This document shows positions 36,101 through 51,100 of a stretch of 64,000 bases of DNA, one piece after another. The notes below the pieces were generated by a model. It searched no databases, was not told the origin of the DNA, and saw only the letters and a program-made list of their open reading frames with translations. Positions within the stretch are counted from its first letter, which is position 1. Each line of letters starts with the position of its first letter. The stretch comes from Prostheceraeus crozeri. Taxonomy: Eukaryota > Platyhelminthes > Polycladida > Euryleptidae. The DNA is taken from NCBI GenBank assembly GCA_907163375.1, contig CAJQUW010002986.1:1244001-1308000 (forward strand), read 5' to 3'. Made by a program: the position numbers and the translations under genes.

Positions 36101-39100
36101 AGATGTACTGGCAAAGGTCTAGGGCTTAGTTAGCAAACCATGAGCAGCGCCCTTACGTATTGTGATCAGATGCAGGTATTGATACAATTTTTCCCATGCT
36201 AGTTCCTCATTCTCCGGTACTGCAAGAAGCAATTGTTCACTGTCATAGGAATAATGTCCTTCGACATATTTTACCTGCACCAAAAAATGTCAGAAAAACT
36301 TAGTACGTGTTTGCGTTAGTCGTAAAATGCTGATCTTTAAGTTGAATTAGAATCGATAGAGCATGTGAAGATACAAGTATGTGATAAATAATTTCCATAT
36401 ACATACTTCGTATGCGATGTGCGCGCTAGAGTAGCCACAACAATTTCTGACGAGACTATCTGTTCAATGAGCTATCACTGGCATCGCAGAAATATGCACT
36501 TGTGATACGTATGGCACAAATCTATAGTTTGTTTAATTGAAAAATACCACATTCGCGTATCGTTTAACGAATGTTATCTAAACATTTTATCGCAAGAATG
36601 CTTCTTTAGTACAAATTATCTCACATTGAATCTTCACTACCCCTCTCACTCTCATTATCACTATTACGCATTTATAAAACTTGACATAACGTTTTCTTTC
36701 ACATTACGATTGCTATCATGTGATGTAGGACATCATGACACGGAAGTATAATGCTTCACAAAGTACAATATACCAGTAGAGATTGCTGTTTGTATTATCA
36801 GCCATCCCATTGCAAGATGAGGTTTCACCTTGGCTATTTATGCGTCATGCAATGACGTTGGTGCACATCACACTGTTTCTTACGCAGTATGACACAGGAA
36901 CGTAACTTAAAAAGAAAGAAGATAATCACTTCATCAATAATCACAGCATGTTTGCGGCGATGCCTGAATTGATAAATACATGTATTTGCGTTCATGTTGA
37001 TGATAATATCATCAAGAATTGAAATGATTTGAATCATTGAGATCATACGCTTCATGATTTGAAATTTGAAATATTCTTTAGCAACCATCGTGCTGAAATT
37101 TTTGTTCTCAAGACGTTCACAAAGACTACATTTTCTCTTTTCTCGACAATCGCTGTGCTACATGTGAAATATACTCAGTACTTTATGGTGGACGTGTACA
37201 CGAGGCAACCCCCCCCCCTCAAATTCACAGTTTTTCCACAAAATGTCTTTATGTTTCTGTTTAATGACCGGCATTCACTCATGTTCTGTAAATGATATTT
37301 ACGTTCCAATTTCTCCATGCACGGCTGGAGCGGAAACCATAGTATTTACGATAGATGGCCTAGTCCAAACAAGGCTATTTTTAAAGTACTTGTGAGCCAG
37401 ACATATCTCAGTGGTCGCTTGATCTTACTCCATAGAGTCTCCAAATGATTTGCTAGATTTGCGAAGTTCTCGGAATGATTGACCGTCGCATGAATGAATC
37501 CATAGTAAAAAAGCGACTCGTAAGCTGCTCAACAGTCAGAGATTATGGTCGCTCCGGGAGTGAAAAGCAAATATTGATCGCGTCAAAATAAGATCTTCCA
37601 TGAGTACATGATACATAGATATCTGAACCGAATCTAGTTGATGAAAGTACTAATTTATCACTGAACAACAGCAATCATGAATAACAGTCGGAAAAAGGAA
37701 TGAGGGGATTGGGTTCCTGGGGGCAATTCTTCGGTCACTGATCATGCACTATGACTAGTGACAAGTGATTTCAATTCTTCGACATGATCAGTTGACAAGT
37801 TTATTTTGATCAATAAATTTTGACCAGCAACTAGTGCTATGACAAGTGATTGAATTCTTCGACTTGATCAGTAATAGACCTTCACTTGTCATAATCAAGC
37901 ATTTATGACGGAAGAATTTTTACCCATCATGCTTGCATTATCAGTGTCAGTGGAAGTAGAAGACATTCAATTAAAAAGTGAATGATGTATCAATGATATT
38001 TACAATAATATGAAATACAAAGTCAAGAATTTATCTAGCTTACATAGTTTTTAGAAAGTGGAGTTTGGAATATAAACTAGTTTATGTGAGAATTTTGGGC
38101 CCTTCGAGAATTTCACTGCAAAACAGATACGGACAGTCTCCCTTAACGTATAATACTCAACATTTATTGTTTGTGTTATAATGTATAATTATTCCCTTGC
38201 GATTTTTTCTAGGTATTCTTACCAATGTCATCTTATGGCTATTCATAAACGTTGTATCCGGTAAATATTGGTCATCTATTCCCACCGTCAAGTCCCGCCA
38301 AACCTGTATGCATGCTATTCAATGCATTCACTCGTGCTTCTTTAGTAGGGCGTTTGGCCTCGTCAAATTTGTCAAGCAGGAGGCTTCCACTTTTTCGATT
38401 CCCTGCAGCTTCGAATTTTCTGTAGCAGTCATCTCTTGGCAATGTTCTTATTTGATGGGACTAGTCTGACTAGTCTACAAGATAGTCTACGATTAAACTG
38501 CCTATCATAATCATGAAGATCACATGTTGCTGATTTCTATGATCGAGGATAGCGAATTCAGACAAATTCATTGTTGCTTTTAGAAGCACCGATGCTCTTC
38601 AGTTAAGACTTTTCCGACCAAAAACTTAATATCACATTTTTTCTTTGGTGTCATAATGATTATTTCAATGATTCGTAAAATATAGATGCTATATTAGCAT
38701 AAAATCGAAATGAAAATCTATGACGAAGAATCTCCTGTGGAATTTACCTATGGTTTGTTTCACTATACTTTGCATCACTTTTCGACCAATCACAGCTCCG
38801 CATTGCCCAGTGGTCAGCAACAGGATTGACTTGTCATATGAAGGAATGAGGGGGATGGGGTTCCTGGGGGCAATTCTTCTGTCACTGATCATGCGCTGTG
38901 ACTAGTGACAAGTGATTTCAATACAAGTGGTTGCTGATCAAACCGAAGGATTAAAATCATGGTCGCCTGTCAAAATCAACTTGTCATAAATCACTGGTCA
39001 CTTGTTACTGATCATAAACCGAAGAATTGCCCCCTGGTGTTCGTCCGCTGTATTTATATCGGATTATTCGCCAAAATAACTTAGCAAGACATGAGTGTTA

Positions 39101-42100
39101 TCTATCTTACCATGTACTTGAATTATATCTACAACGGAGTAGATTCGAAGTAGTGTATCACGACTCCTGAAAATTATTCCAAGAATCCTTAGTTACTTTG
39201 TACCTTGAATGAAATGTCGGTATTGATATCTAAATGTATGCATGTTGCTTTTGGTTTGGAAGTAACATGTGAGTGACCGCTTCAAATTGAGCTCTCATTG
39301 AAATTCCACTGCTGATTTCGGTAACCGGAGTTTGAGTGAACGCGTTCGATTTCTTCATATTCACTTACCCTAAATCTGTAGTATATGCAACCCATTTTCA
39401 AGAGGCAGCTTGTTTGTTTACATGTTCAACTTTCAGCATAATATGATTATAATCTGCTGCTCTCTTGCTTTGCATTCCACTAGTCGTAGTGATGTTTGCC
39501 TAATATAAACGGAATAGCTGAAGAATGTTCCTTTGGAATGTTTTACATGATTTCAGAAAAATAGCATCACTGAATCGCACTAGAAGTCAAAGTTTATTTT
39601 TATGCTTTTCGTTCCATGAAATAAACATTATCATCCTTCTTTGGGTCCAAATGGTGTCAATCTATGCATCTGAATTTTGTATAGGATTGTAGAGAACCGG
39701 TTTATATAATTGAATATTTCGTCCGATGATGAATGAACGCAAAGTTGAAACCGATCACCGGTACACCAGTACCGATTGGACCTCTGAACCGGTTGGATCG
39801 GTTTTTGCTTTTATGCTCAATGTTTATTTTTTTGTCACAATTAACATATACACATTTTCTGCGATGCACGCAACTCAGATGTTCACTATGCGTGCATGCG
39901 TGTAGCACGCACGTGTATATGTAGACCTCTGTAGGCAACATACTTAATGTAATATATTATATAATTATTAACACGAATATATGCAATTATATGATGCAGC
40001 TGAGATGCGTAGCCTATAGCCAATATATTAATTGAACGTATAGAAAGGGGAGTTGCATCAGAAAAGAACCATCACTTTATCTATCCAAGCTATCATTTTG
40101 TCATTGTTTTGTTTCTTCTTGAAAACGTAGTATAAAGCTAGACATTGGAAAATCCAACCTTATTCGACCGGTTGCGGATGAGAGTTGATCCACAACCTAT
40201 AATCCGCAGAAATTCACGGATCAAATTTAATCAGGTGAAACAATAATGGTGCTCACATTAGTTTATAATCTGTGACTGAGTGGGATTTAGGTGTGGGTAG
40301 CCTTGCAACTTTACTTGCAAGCAGATTGGAAGCTTTTGCTTTGATGTAACGATGTCGCCGTCGCGTGAGGACAATCACGAGGACAACCTTCGAACAAATG
40401 GTACTGTTCGATGATGGAAGATAACACATTTTGTAACTACTTGAATAAATCATGTTTGCGTGAATGACAAATCAATAACAATAATTATTCGAAATAATAA
40501 GTTTGTCGCATACAAATCATTAAAGTTATATGGGAAACTATTGGGGACTTTATGATAAAATCGACTAATTTCTGTTGCTTGTAGTTTCACTTAATTGTAA
40601 ACCTTTTTATTTGCATTGACGTAGCCATAGAAAATTCATTGATTAAATAAAATATTCAAAGCAATAAATAATCTTGCAACCTCAATAATGCTGCGAAATT
40701 TTAACTTTATAATAAATAGAATAGTTCATTGTGTATTTGAAGTGTGTGCGTGTAATTATATTTGTGAAGTTTTTTAAAAAGCCAGTATACCGGCACAGAC
40801 ACGAGATCTCCAAACCGGTATACCCGTTCCAAATCTGGATGAGCGTGATAATCTAGTCTATCTGAGGAGACTAATAGGCTACAATTCATTGAGTCATCAA
40901 GATACCATTGTCCTCATTCAGTGAGACTGACGATACAATGATTTACGAGTAAGGTAGAGATAATTTCAACATGATATCAGCAAAGATACAGTTTAACGTG
41001 CAAGTCATCCCAATACGTCGGACAATGGAGGAACAACTCCATCTTGAAATAGCAGAATAATGTGCTGCCGCATCATTAGAAATAACTTATGCTATCACAT
41101 TTGATCCTTTTATACCGTCTTTTTTGTCGAGTGAATTCCTCGTTCATGCAAGTGTTGTCGAGGATGCAAATGTTGAGGTGTTTTTCACATACAAGATGGC
41201 TCGAATCTTCGTTAGATATGAGAAATTTATTGCATTTAAACTTTTGGTGTCGAACACAAGACATTATCATTGATACTTATACCATTATCAATATGTATTA
41301 TCGATTTTATATTCACTTTAATTAAAGATTTTTGTACACTTCGACTCAGTTGGACTAATAAATCATATAGGCCTACCAATAACAAAACCGCACTGAGGTT
41401 GCCGAGCTAAGGCTGAGGTGAAAGGCTGGTTTTAACTTATCATTTGCCTAATTTCCATCTTGAATGAGTCTAAGACCTCCTTGTAGGAAACTGTAGAGTG
41501 GCAGTTCGCCTGGGCATGTAGAAAAGAAAATTTTAACCAATTAAAGATCAAAATTCCTTGGGAGGCTTAGGAACTCCTCCCTCTAAGCGACTATTTCGCG
41601 GCGACCAATTCGCCTAGTGCGAGGAGGTCGTTAGACGCGCATCGTCCTGCGAGGACTCATCAAAAACTGGATAAAAAAACTGAGGAACCGGTTGTGCAGT
41701 CCATCAGCTTTCGTAAATACCATAAGCTAGTTTGCACCTGTGTGATATATACTTCAGTCCTTGTACTGCGAAACACCACGTCTGCGGCTGTCGTGTCAGA
41801 ATTGAGCTTTTACAAAGTGCTCAAACTTGTGGGTATTTTCCTTTTCTAAAAAGATATCGTTGCATAATCAAGAAAAATGTAAATTTAGAAACCAATGGTG
41901 TATTTATATCACAGTCATCATTATCATGATTTCTATTAAATCTGCAAGCCTCAGTGCTGAGATGATTGACTCTATTTCATATTTACCAGTATATCTCCAT
42001 TACCAAGTTGTAAAAAATGGAATAGAAGTAAAGATGGGTTTAAGTGATGTGGTTGAAATTGAGTTTTATTTGTTACACTGCACTTCACTTTTATGACTTA

Positions 42101-45100
42101 GCGATCGAGTATTATTTGCAATATTGTCAGCAGTTTAACTTTAATTTATGTATCATCTCAACGCTAGGTGAACTTGTCAACATTGTATCAACATGCATTA
42201 ACATGGATGATAATAATATTTTATGACTAATTGAACAATGAGAAAAGTCAAATAACTGATGATTACGAACTAAATAATTTCAACTGTTGAGCGTGACCAT
42301 CTCAGGGTTAAAATTATTTTTAGTTCGCTGATTATATGTAGTTTATTTGTTAATTCTGAAGATGTTCAACGGTTGAAATCGATTCTGTCATACTCATGAT
42401 TATATTGCAGTAAACAACTAGGATATCTTTTTACTTTACATTATGTTAAGCCAAGACATCTCTCCTGCATAACAACAAAATGCTATTAAAAGAAAACTAG
42501 GAATTTCATAATGCATTAGAGGATTATTACTGTAATATTCCGTTTCAGATTTGGTTCTTGCCGCAGAGCTGGGCAAGACGCTTCTCGAACGAAATCGGCA
42601 GTTAGAAGGACAGTTGGTGCAATCTCAGAAAAACACAGGTGATCAACAGCTTGAGATAGACGTAAGTTTCCATGGAAATGTTTTCAATGTACTCATTTAT
42701 CATCACAGAGGAAGGCGTAGTTGCTAAGTGCACCTATTATTCTGTCGCATTATTCACTCACTCACTCAAGCAGATAATGTTCAAAGACTTTTCATGATGA
42801 TTTGCTGTCACACACGTTTTAGAAATGTTACTATTTATCATCACAAGCAATTTTGATACAAGAGTACAGACTTGTGTCAATTACTCGTGAACTGTAATGG
42901 ATAACAAATACAAATACATTTCAATTATACTTTTCAATTGCTTAATTACGGGTGTTACACTGCACTTTTTCCGAGCGACTTATCTAAGATTATTGCATTG
43001 AAGAGGCCTTGGTTCTTCATTTTCCCCATAAGTTTTAGTTGGGAAACCAAGTACAGAAAATGGTAATTATTTTACATTCTTTATTAATTTCGGCCTCCTC
43101 TTAGGCCATCATCAGAGACTTATTTAATAATCATTATATCAATCACATAATACCGGTATATGTCACATTAATAACGCTATGGTTCTAGGCTTCTCAACAG
43201 TTAATGTAAGATGCCTGAATCAGATCACTGATCCATCTGCGGAGCTGTTTTCTCATTCATTACATTCAGTAAAAATGCTTGCCAGAGCGAGGAAACTCGC
43301 TTCGCTGATGAGTTGCAAGTTCCAATTGTGGTCTTGTGGTTTTAACTTTGAAATTGTAACAAATCCATCTCTGACCACATTTTTGAAACTGCTAATATAT
43401 GCAAATTCAATAACCGAAATGTCATGTACATGCAAATTTTCAAATGAGGGAAAAATCATTTATTTTTTGCTGCTGGAGTTATGCTGCTCACTTCTGCTGG
43501 TTATTGAGCGTATTGGACTACCTGTACATATTTGGGTGGATCAACTAGAATGCGACATTCCAAATTCATGTTCATACATGTACAGCAGGTTGCGATTTAC
43601 AAATTGAAGCGATGTGTTATCCATTGTAATGACTGATAATCAGAAGTTACAATGGTTAAGGACTCGATAACGATATCGATGTCTCCGTTTCTAACCTGCA
43701 TGTATTGTAGACAAGCTAAGTAGATTGATCTGAAACTTTAACTGAATTCAATGCAACAACGCCGCCTGGTTTTATTATTTCGATCAGCATTGAACCTTCA
43801 GCTATTCAAATTTACTGAGGGTGGAGAATCATTGGTTACTTGCTTCTGAAACACATCTTTGCCTGCAAGATTGTAAATTTACAATATATTGTAAATTTCT
43901 TTTCACATGCTTCTATTTTTATTTTAAGGGTTTATCAATAAAAGAATGTTTATTGAACGTTGTCAGCAACGTTGATGCAGCTTTTAAAGACAATAATCGA
44001 CAAGATTTCATTATGTTATGCGAACTTAATTAAGTTACCATGCATGCTTCCTCTGAACATCATCAGAGGCAAATTAACAGTGAGCTTATGAACAGAATCT
44101 CAAATTTTGAACTCAGTTTGAATTAATAGAATACTAGATTACTCAAGATTTCTATTAAGCACATACTGTATATAGCTAGAATTTGATATTAAAATTTGAG
44201 ACCATGTTCATAAGCTCACTGTTAATTTGCCACTGATGCTGTCATATCGACTGAAGCATGTATGAAACTGACTAAAGATCTTATAACATAATGAAGTGTC
44301 TATCAAATTTACAAAATAGTTGCTAGCGGTGCAATTGCGCATCGTATGATTTTCCTGAACGGATTTTCATGAAAAGAGCTCACTCCTCACATATTGTATT
44401 ATATTAAGCACAGCCATTTCAAGCTAGCATACAACGTTGCCCAAAGATACGAATGAAGATTGCAGACACGTATTGTTTATGCCTGAATTTGTCGATTTAG
44501 CATGTTTACATGCGGAAAGTATAGGTTTTGATCTCCAAGCCGATAAGTTTTCGTAAGTCAATGCCTATTTCTCCAATCGTTCTTGCCTTGTCTCTTTTAA
44601 AGATGTCATTCTCCATCCATTTTCCTCTATGAATGTCGAAAAGATGCTTCTATTCAGTTCTATCTTTTCGTCAATCTTGCCAATTTGAAAAATTTGTACC
44701 GTACCTCCCTAAAACTTTAATATGATCAGGTTGTGTTGTTTCCAGACAGGATGTCCGATTTTCCGTAAATTCTGTAAGTTAATATTGATCAAAGATTTAA
44801 TTGCGTCTTTGGTAAGCGCAGAATAAGACAACTTGCTCGATCAGAAACATTTAAACGATTTAATTCTGTCGTAGTAAGGGTTGGTGTATAAGAAGCTGAG
44901 AGTTTTCGAATATTCTAAAAATCATGGTTTTGCAAATCCTAAATGTCAATTATTACAAATTACTGGCAAATGCCTGCTAAATGTCAACTTTTGCTTGCTG
45001 GACATATTTATATTCTTTGAGCAGCTTACATGTGGTTTTAGATGTCAGTTGTAATTTGAATGATGATTTTTGCATTGAAGAGGTGGGATGATGGCTGATC

Positions 45101-48100
45101 ACAAGAAAGATAATTTGTAAGGATATGTTATTTTGAAGCAGAAAAGGTATTGGCGTTACAAATTGATAGGTCAATGACAGGATGATTTATCTATTTGTGA
45201 TTCTTTAGAGAATTAGTGAAGTTTGTAGATGAGCAATAAAATTAGGTCTGAAGGATGTTTCAATGACACTTCAACTTTCCATGACACTTACCACTCTTCA
45301 TCATTTGGATACTTATTGTATTGAAGCTTATCTTCCTTTTCTAGACTTTCACAGATATAAGCAGTTAATAGTGGCGCAATTGTTATAGTTTTCACACAGC
45401 TATTGAATAAAACTCGTGCAGAAAGATAAAATGTTACTGACTTTCGTCAGTGATGAGCAGTTTTGAATGTTTGACATTTAAACAAAAATTTAACTTATTT
45501 TTTAAGTAATCTGAAGAAACTCTAATCTTCTTTATAATAATCAAAAGAAAAAGGAAGAAGCATAGAGAAACGAATTTAGAAAGGAATAAAGAAAGTCTTT
45601 TCTGCTATTTGAGCTATGACAGTGGGTTGAGATTAAGAAGTACTCCATTTCGTTAGGCCTACTCTTAATCTTCGAGGCGCGCGTGCGTCAAGAATGTCAA
45701 GAAAATAGGTAAGCTATAATTAAAAATAATTTTGCTCTATTGTCTACACATTATATCAAATATGGCAACATAATTCAATCTGTAAAAAATCTGTAATAAA
45801 AACGTTTTCTCATCTGTAAAGATGCGATCTGTGACAAATTTTCATTAGATGAAATGCCTTATTAAAAAGTTAGAAAAGTATCAACACCCTGTGTATGCAT
45901 TCCTTCCTCTATGCTTCAACTGAAAGTTCGACTGTTCTCAGACAGCCTTTCTGATATGGTTAAAAATCTTCTCTGTGTGCGTGTGTGTTTGCATGTTGGG
46001 CATATATATGGTGCACTCCAGTCTGCAGGTCCTCCAACAGACCAACTCCGAAAAACATCTTTAGAGAATGGAATACATGATATGCAATAAGGGAATAAAC
46101 CGTTTTTCTACTAGGTTTCCATGTATCAACCTGCAGCGAATTGGACACCTGGTTCATTTCCTGACAAAAGTATCATTTTCTGACCGCAACACAATTTCTG
46201 TGACCCCACCCACATGACTTATTTGCAGGCAGATGACCTTCACAACATGCGTGTGTAGCTTACATAATAATCAAAAATGTCGGTCAATGTCGCTAATGTC
46301 AAGTATTCCTCAAAGGAGTATTCTTAGTTGGAATTCAAAGATTGAATAGCATTACCTGAAGTGATGCGGAAATAATCCTTAGTATTGAGAGCATGAACGT
46401 TATTTGCCTGCCGTAATCCTACATAATACTCTTCGTACAGTTCATAATTTTCTTGCGTCATTACTGCGCACATGATTGTTCTACCTGAAAGTGCTTAATC
46501 CTAATTCAACTGCAATTAGATTGCTGAGACCTTGATACAGATTTCATCTGTAATTCGAATTGCGCAAAATTATGCGGTTTTGTGTTCAAAACAAGTCACA
46601 TTGTTACTGGCTATTATACATACATAATTGCGATGGCGTTTACTGCCAACAGTTTAATAGTACATATGTTTTATTATTTGATATATTTTGCTAATTTAAC
46701 TATGAACGCATAAAACACACTTTTGGTATAACTGAATGTAAATATTAAGTTTGAACACTACTCAAATAGAATAGTGAATTACCTTCTCACTCAACTATTC
46801 TTAGTCAGGATTGTTTGCGGTTAATACATGTATGTCTTCATATGATAGTAACCTAAACTTTAACACAACCAAATTAATCCAACCATTATTAAAAGCAGTT
46901 GTGCCATTCAAAACTAACGGTGTAAATTCTATTGCTCTACAATATGCCAGCATGTGTCACTTTTTATTGGTGGGCGCTCTGTGAAGTAAATAGTGGGGCA
47001 CTGGTCAACCTCTTTTCACGAATGGTCGGTCTAACTTCGCTACTCGACCATTGAACTTATGGGCCTAATTTTATAAAGAATGGGTTTTATATATTAAACT
47101 AATTGATGAGAAATACTAGCACACGCAATGGTCTGTATGACTTTTCACCCTCAATCTCTGTTTTTGCAGCCATGCTGACATGCTAAAATGAGCTATGAAA
47201 GATCTAAGAAGCGACGAACTATCTGTTTTGTGTACTTGAGCGAATAATTTTAGTGATGAATTGCTTGTTATCCGATGTGACCAATTAACCAATGTGTTTC
47301 GGAGGGGAATATTTTGAGTGGCGAATAAACCGATTCCTACTGTATTTAGATGATGTGTACTTATCCAATATATCTTCATTGTCAAGTCAGCAAACACAGC
47401 TTCATTCATTTACTTGATATCTTGCCATTTAACGTAGTTTGTTCTAACTTCAGTTTGTGTTAAGAGACAGCTTCATTATTTGTCTAGATGTGATCATTCA
47501 CATACCAACCGACTCACATTCGCCTTGCAGTTGTTGACCAAGCAACTCGTAACTCTTCGCGAGCTCAGTGAAAGCAAAATGAGAATTTATGAAGACGTTG
47601 ACAAGCAGAGTCAAGAGATAGAGAAAGTGAACAAGCGACTGGTGAATGAAAGTAAATTCGACAAACAACGCATACAGAGGTGAGTTTTTGTTTTATTGAC
47701 ATGCAATGATTTACATTTGAAAATGCTCCGCAAATGTCACTATAGTGACTTGTCAACATTGTATTAAGCAGAGCTGTGGAGCAGATGTGAAATGTCGGCC
47801 TCGGTTCCGGCTCTATCCATGCCGTACTCTCGATTGGTCGACTCGTTTAAGCAGTTTTTCCTTTGAGAAAACCCTATCAGTCAGGCCGCCAGCACGAGCT
47901 TCTGCAGGGATGGAAACCGCAAAAGCGGGCTTTCACAGAAATGTATACAATGTACCTCGTGTTGCTGCTACGAATCTGCACGTCTGTCGAGATCTACCTG
48001 CTTCTTCTTGTCAGAGAGGACAAACGAGAAACACCTGCTAATATAATGGGACGCTAATTGAAGCTTTTGGCGTAGATGAGATTTTCTGTTTTCTCTGATT

Positions 48101-51100
48101 AAGCGAAAAATACCAATCCTAGAGCCATAACTTTCGGCATGGCATGTCTTTAAGTAATGTCCTATCATGAGCATGTGTTACTATCTTGCCTCTGCACGGT
48201 GATGTATGCGAGGTGGTTAAATGTGGCTAAAATTGGCCAAGATGTTGTGTTTGCAACTATTGTGTTGCTTACTAAATCTGAATGTGTTTGGCGTCATAAA
48301 CAAATATATGAGTTCATGACTTCAGGACATTCTACGCCAAAATCATGGCTTCAGACTTAGTACTTTTCTCAGAAAGGCATCCGAGAAACTATAGACATAA
48401 AATTGATAATAAAAAGCTTTATTCCGATAGGACCAACGCATGACGGATATCAACATCAGCATGACGGCAAATATCTTATTCTTTGCCAAAAACTTCAATC
48501 TGCTTCCCATGGAATTACCATTTGTTTTTCATCCCGTCTGATAAGAAGATGAACCTGGGAGAACGCGGCAGACGAGTAGATTCGTAGTAGCTTTAGAATG
48601 TACACCATTATGTGAAAGTCCATTTTTGCGGCCTCACTCCCTACGGAATCTCGTACTGGCGGCCGGCTTATACTGTATCTATTTTTGCTTCAATTTGATG
48701 TGAATTAATAAATGATTTACTACTTTACCTAACGTATAAAAGAACTTGAAAAATGAAATCAAATAATGACTTCAAAGCCAATTTCGATTAAAACTTATGA
48801 CAAAAATCGATTTTTACTCCATCATCAGTAGTACACTCACTTGTCCATGCGTCGGACATCAACAAGTCTTATTTGGTGCGCTTAACTGCATGCACGAGTA
48901 TGTATAGTCAATACAACTGTTTTCTTTTCACCCTAGTTAAATGTTTAAGCAAGCAAAAAATATCTTTTTATGTCAGTACCAAGCAACTCTGATGCGAGCA
49001 CTCACCCTTATACTTAAATGAATTCCGCATAGCTGATATACAAAAACAAGTGATTGATCTTAATAGATTCCAATTTAGTTGCATTTACTTAATAGAAAGC
49101 CAAAACAGTGCCAAACCATCAATTTTTGTTTTGAATTCGAATAGCATTTTTATTGTTCATCGCAACCACTCTCTTATTATCCTGATCTAATTGTCATATT
49201 ATTTGAGATTAATGTCAGAAATTATATGGAAGCACTTCTTACTTTGAAATTACCTACACATGTATAATCAGGAAAATTTATGACTGAATAGCAGTAAATG
49301 GTCATACTGTAATTAAGCAGAATGACTAGAATGCATACATATTAATAATAGAAGCCAAAAGCTCGTGCATTAAACATTCCGGTATTTAATATTTTGATTT
49401 CACTTGTCCACTGAAAAACAGTGTCATTATTCTAACATTAGTTATTGTATGAACGTTATTACTGAATAAAATATGAAAAAATGAAAATTATGATACACGT
49501 AGAAGTCTTTCAACTGACAAAATTATAGATGCTGACGCATCTTGTAAGCATCTTATCATTGTGTGCGTTGAAAGACTTAAATTACAATTATTATAGTATA
49601 TATTTTGTTCAGTAAGGATTTCTAAGTCTTTCTTTACTCATTGCGCTGAAATAAAAATTGATATGAAAATTATGCATCTACTACATGTATGACATGAAGA
49701 ACGCTCACAGATATTTGTGTGTTATCTTCCCGCTGGATTCCACACTTGTCTGTTAGCGGTAAAACTTGACCAATCGCCTCAAAACTTCATATTCGAGTAA
49801 ATGAGTGTATTATCTGTCTTACATCCGAAATTTCATTTTGATAGGATAATTGCTTTCAGAATTAGAGGCGCTTCTGTGATGTGTAGGCGATCTCGGCTGA
49901 TCAGACCAGGGACTACTATAAATAACTAGCGACAAGATATTTAAGTAGTGATATATTTAAGAAGTCCCTGGTCAGACATAGACTGAGTGAGATGTACGGC
50001 TATTCTCTCCCTTTTGCTAGGCGTGACGACTTCAGTAATAACTTGGCAAAATTTCAATAGCCGTATTCTCGTTGATGATGAAAAGTTGGTTGCTAAGGAA
50101 CGTGGGATCATTTCAAATGACAGTTAAGATGACAGAGAAAGCAATGAATGCACGCAAACTAATGAATTGAATAGATTATTGTATTTCTGATCTACTCATC
50201 TACGAAAATCGATTGCGCTTTACATTGCATGTGTAGCGTACAATGTATTTAGTATGTAAATGAAGAAGACCCTCTGCCAGCGGTTGGAAAAATTAATTGA
50301 TTGAAAATTAATTCCCACTAATTGATTGATGGACTTTCTGCAATTCAATTAATTGATTGGATCAGGCACTATTTATTCCCATGAATTGCAATTATTCACA
50401 AGTCAAAAAAGCGCTCATTGTATAAGATACACAATGGATGATATGATTTTTTACTCGTCTTTAAGAGAAAGAAAATGGTGACTTTCTAGCATTCATTAAA
50501 ATTCTAATTCAAAAGTCACCAACTAGGCGCATGTTTCATATTTTTGAATAATCCTAGATCAATTCTAATTTTGTTAAACTTAATGGAACACATCATCACG
50601 ATGGCCAGAAGGTGGCAGTGTTTCACTGATTGAGCTATAAATTGTTGCACTCGTAAAATAGAGGAGAACATAAATGATAAAGATCTTAGTCATAGCATGA
50701 TATTGTGATCAGCGATTTAGACATGCATTAGATTTTCATGCAAATCATTTCAACGAACAAAGTGATGCAGAAGATGCATGTTTGTTATCAAAAGTAAATT
50801 CAAGTTCTGTTATTGTGTTAATGCATCTACGTAGATCGATGCGTCACGCATGTACTCGTTAAGAATTTGACTGTCTAAGTATTTGTAAATCATATCTCAA
50901 TCATTTTGCATGTGAACAAAGCAAAATCGGATTGGAGGGCTATCTTCTTTTAGATTTGGCAGTGATAGAAATAACTGAAATTAATTGCCAACTAATTGCA
51001 ATTAAATTGCAATTAATGTTTTCCAACCTGAAGTTTTGTGCTGATTAGTTCAAACTATCAAGTTTCAGATAAATATGAAAACCTGGTGAACATAGCCATA

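Larger units (their letters stand above)
27176..42548 (+). other. CDR2-like intron 1 (15.4 kb)
   Basis: Starts GTGAGA and ends CCGTTTCAG. Contains a long-TIR element (27475-28022), a hAT (29581-30317), hairpins at 31642 and 33121, unrecognised coding-like relics near 35391-36340 and 38272-38460, and paired repeats at 37697 and 38843. Elsewhere AT-rich and unrecognised. Confidence 0.75.
42662..47530 (+). other. CDR2-like intron 2 (4.9 kb)
   Basis: Contains a hammerhead-like hairpin (43088-43115) and an inverted-repeat element (44060-44239). The remaining sequence is AT-rich with unconvincing open frames. Confidence 0.75.

Noticed and set aside
43179-43607. 142-codon plus-strand frame in CDR2-like intron 2
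   Set aside because: No motif or splice signal; no similarity recognised.
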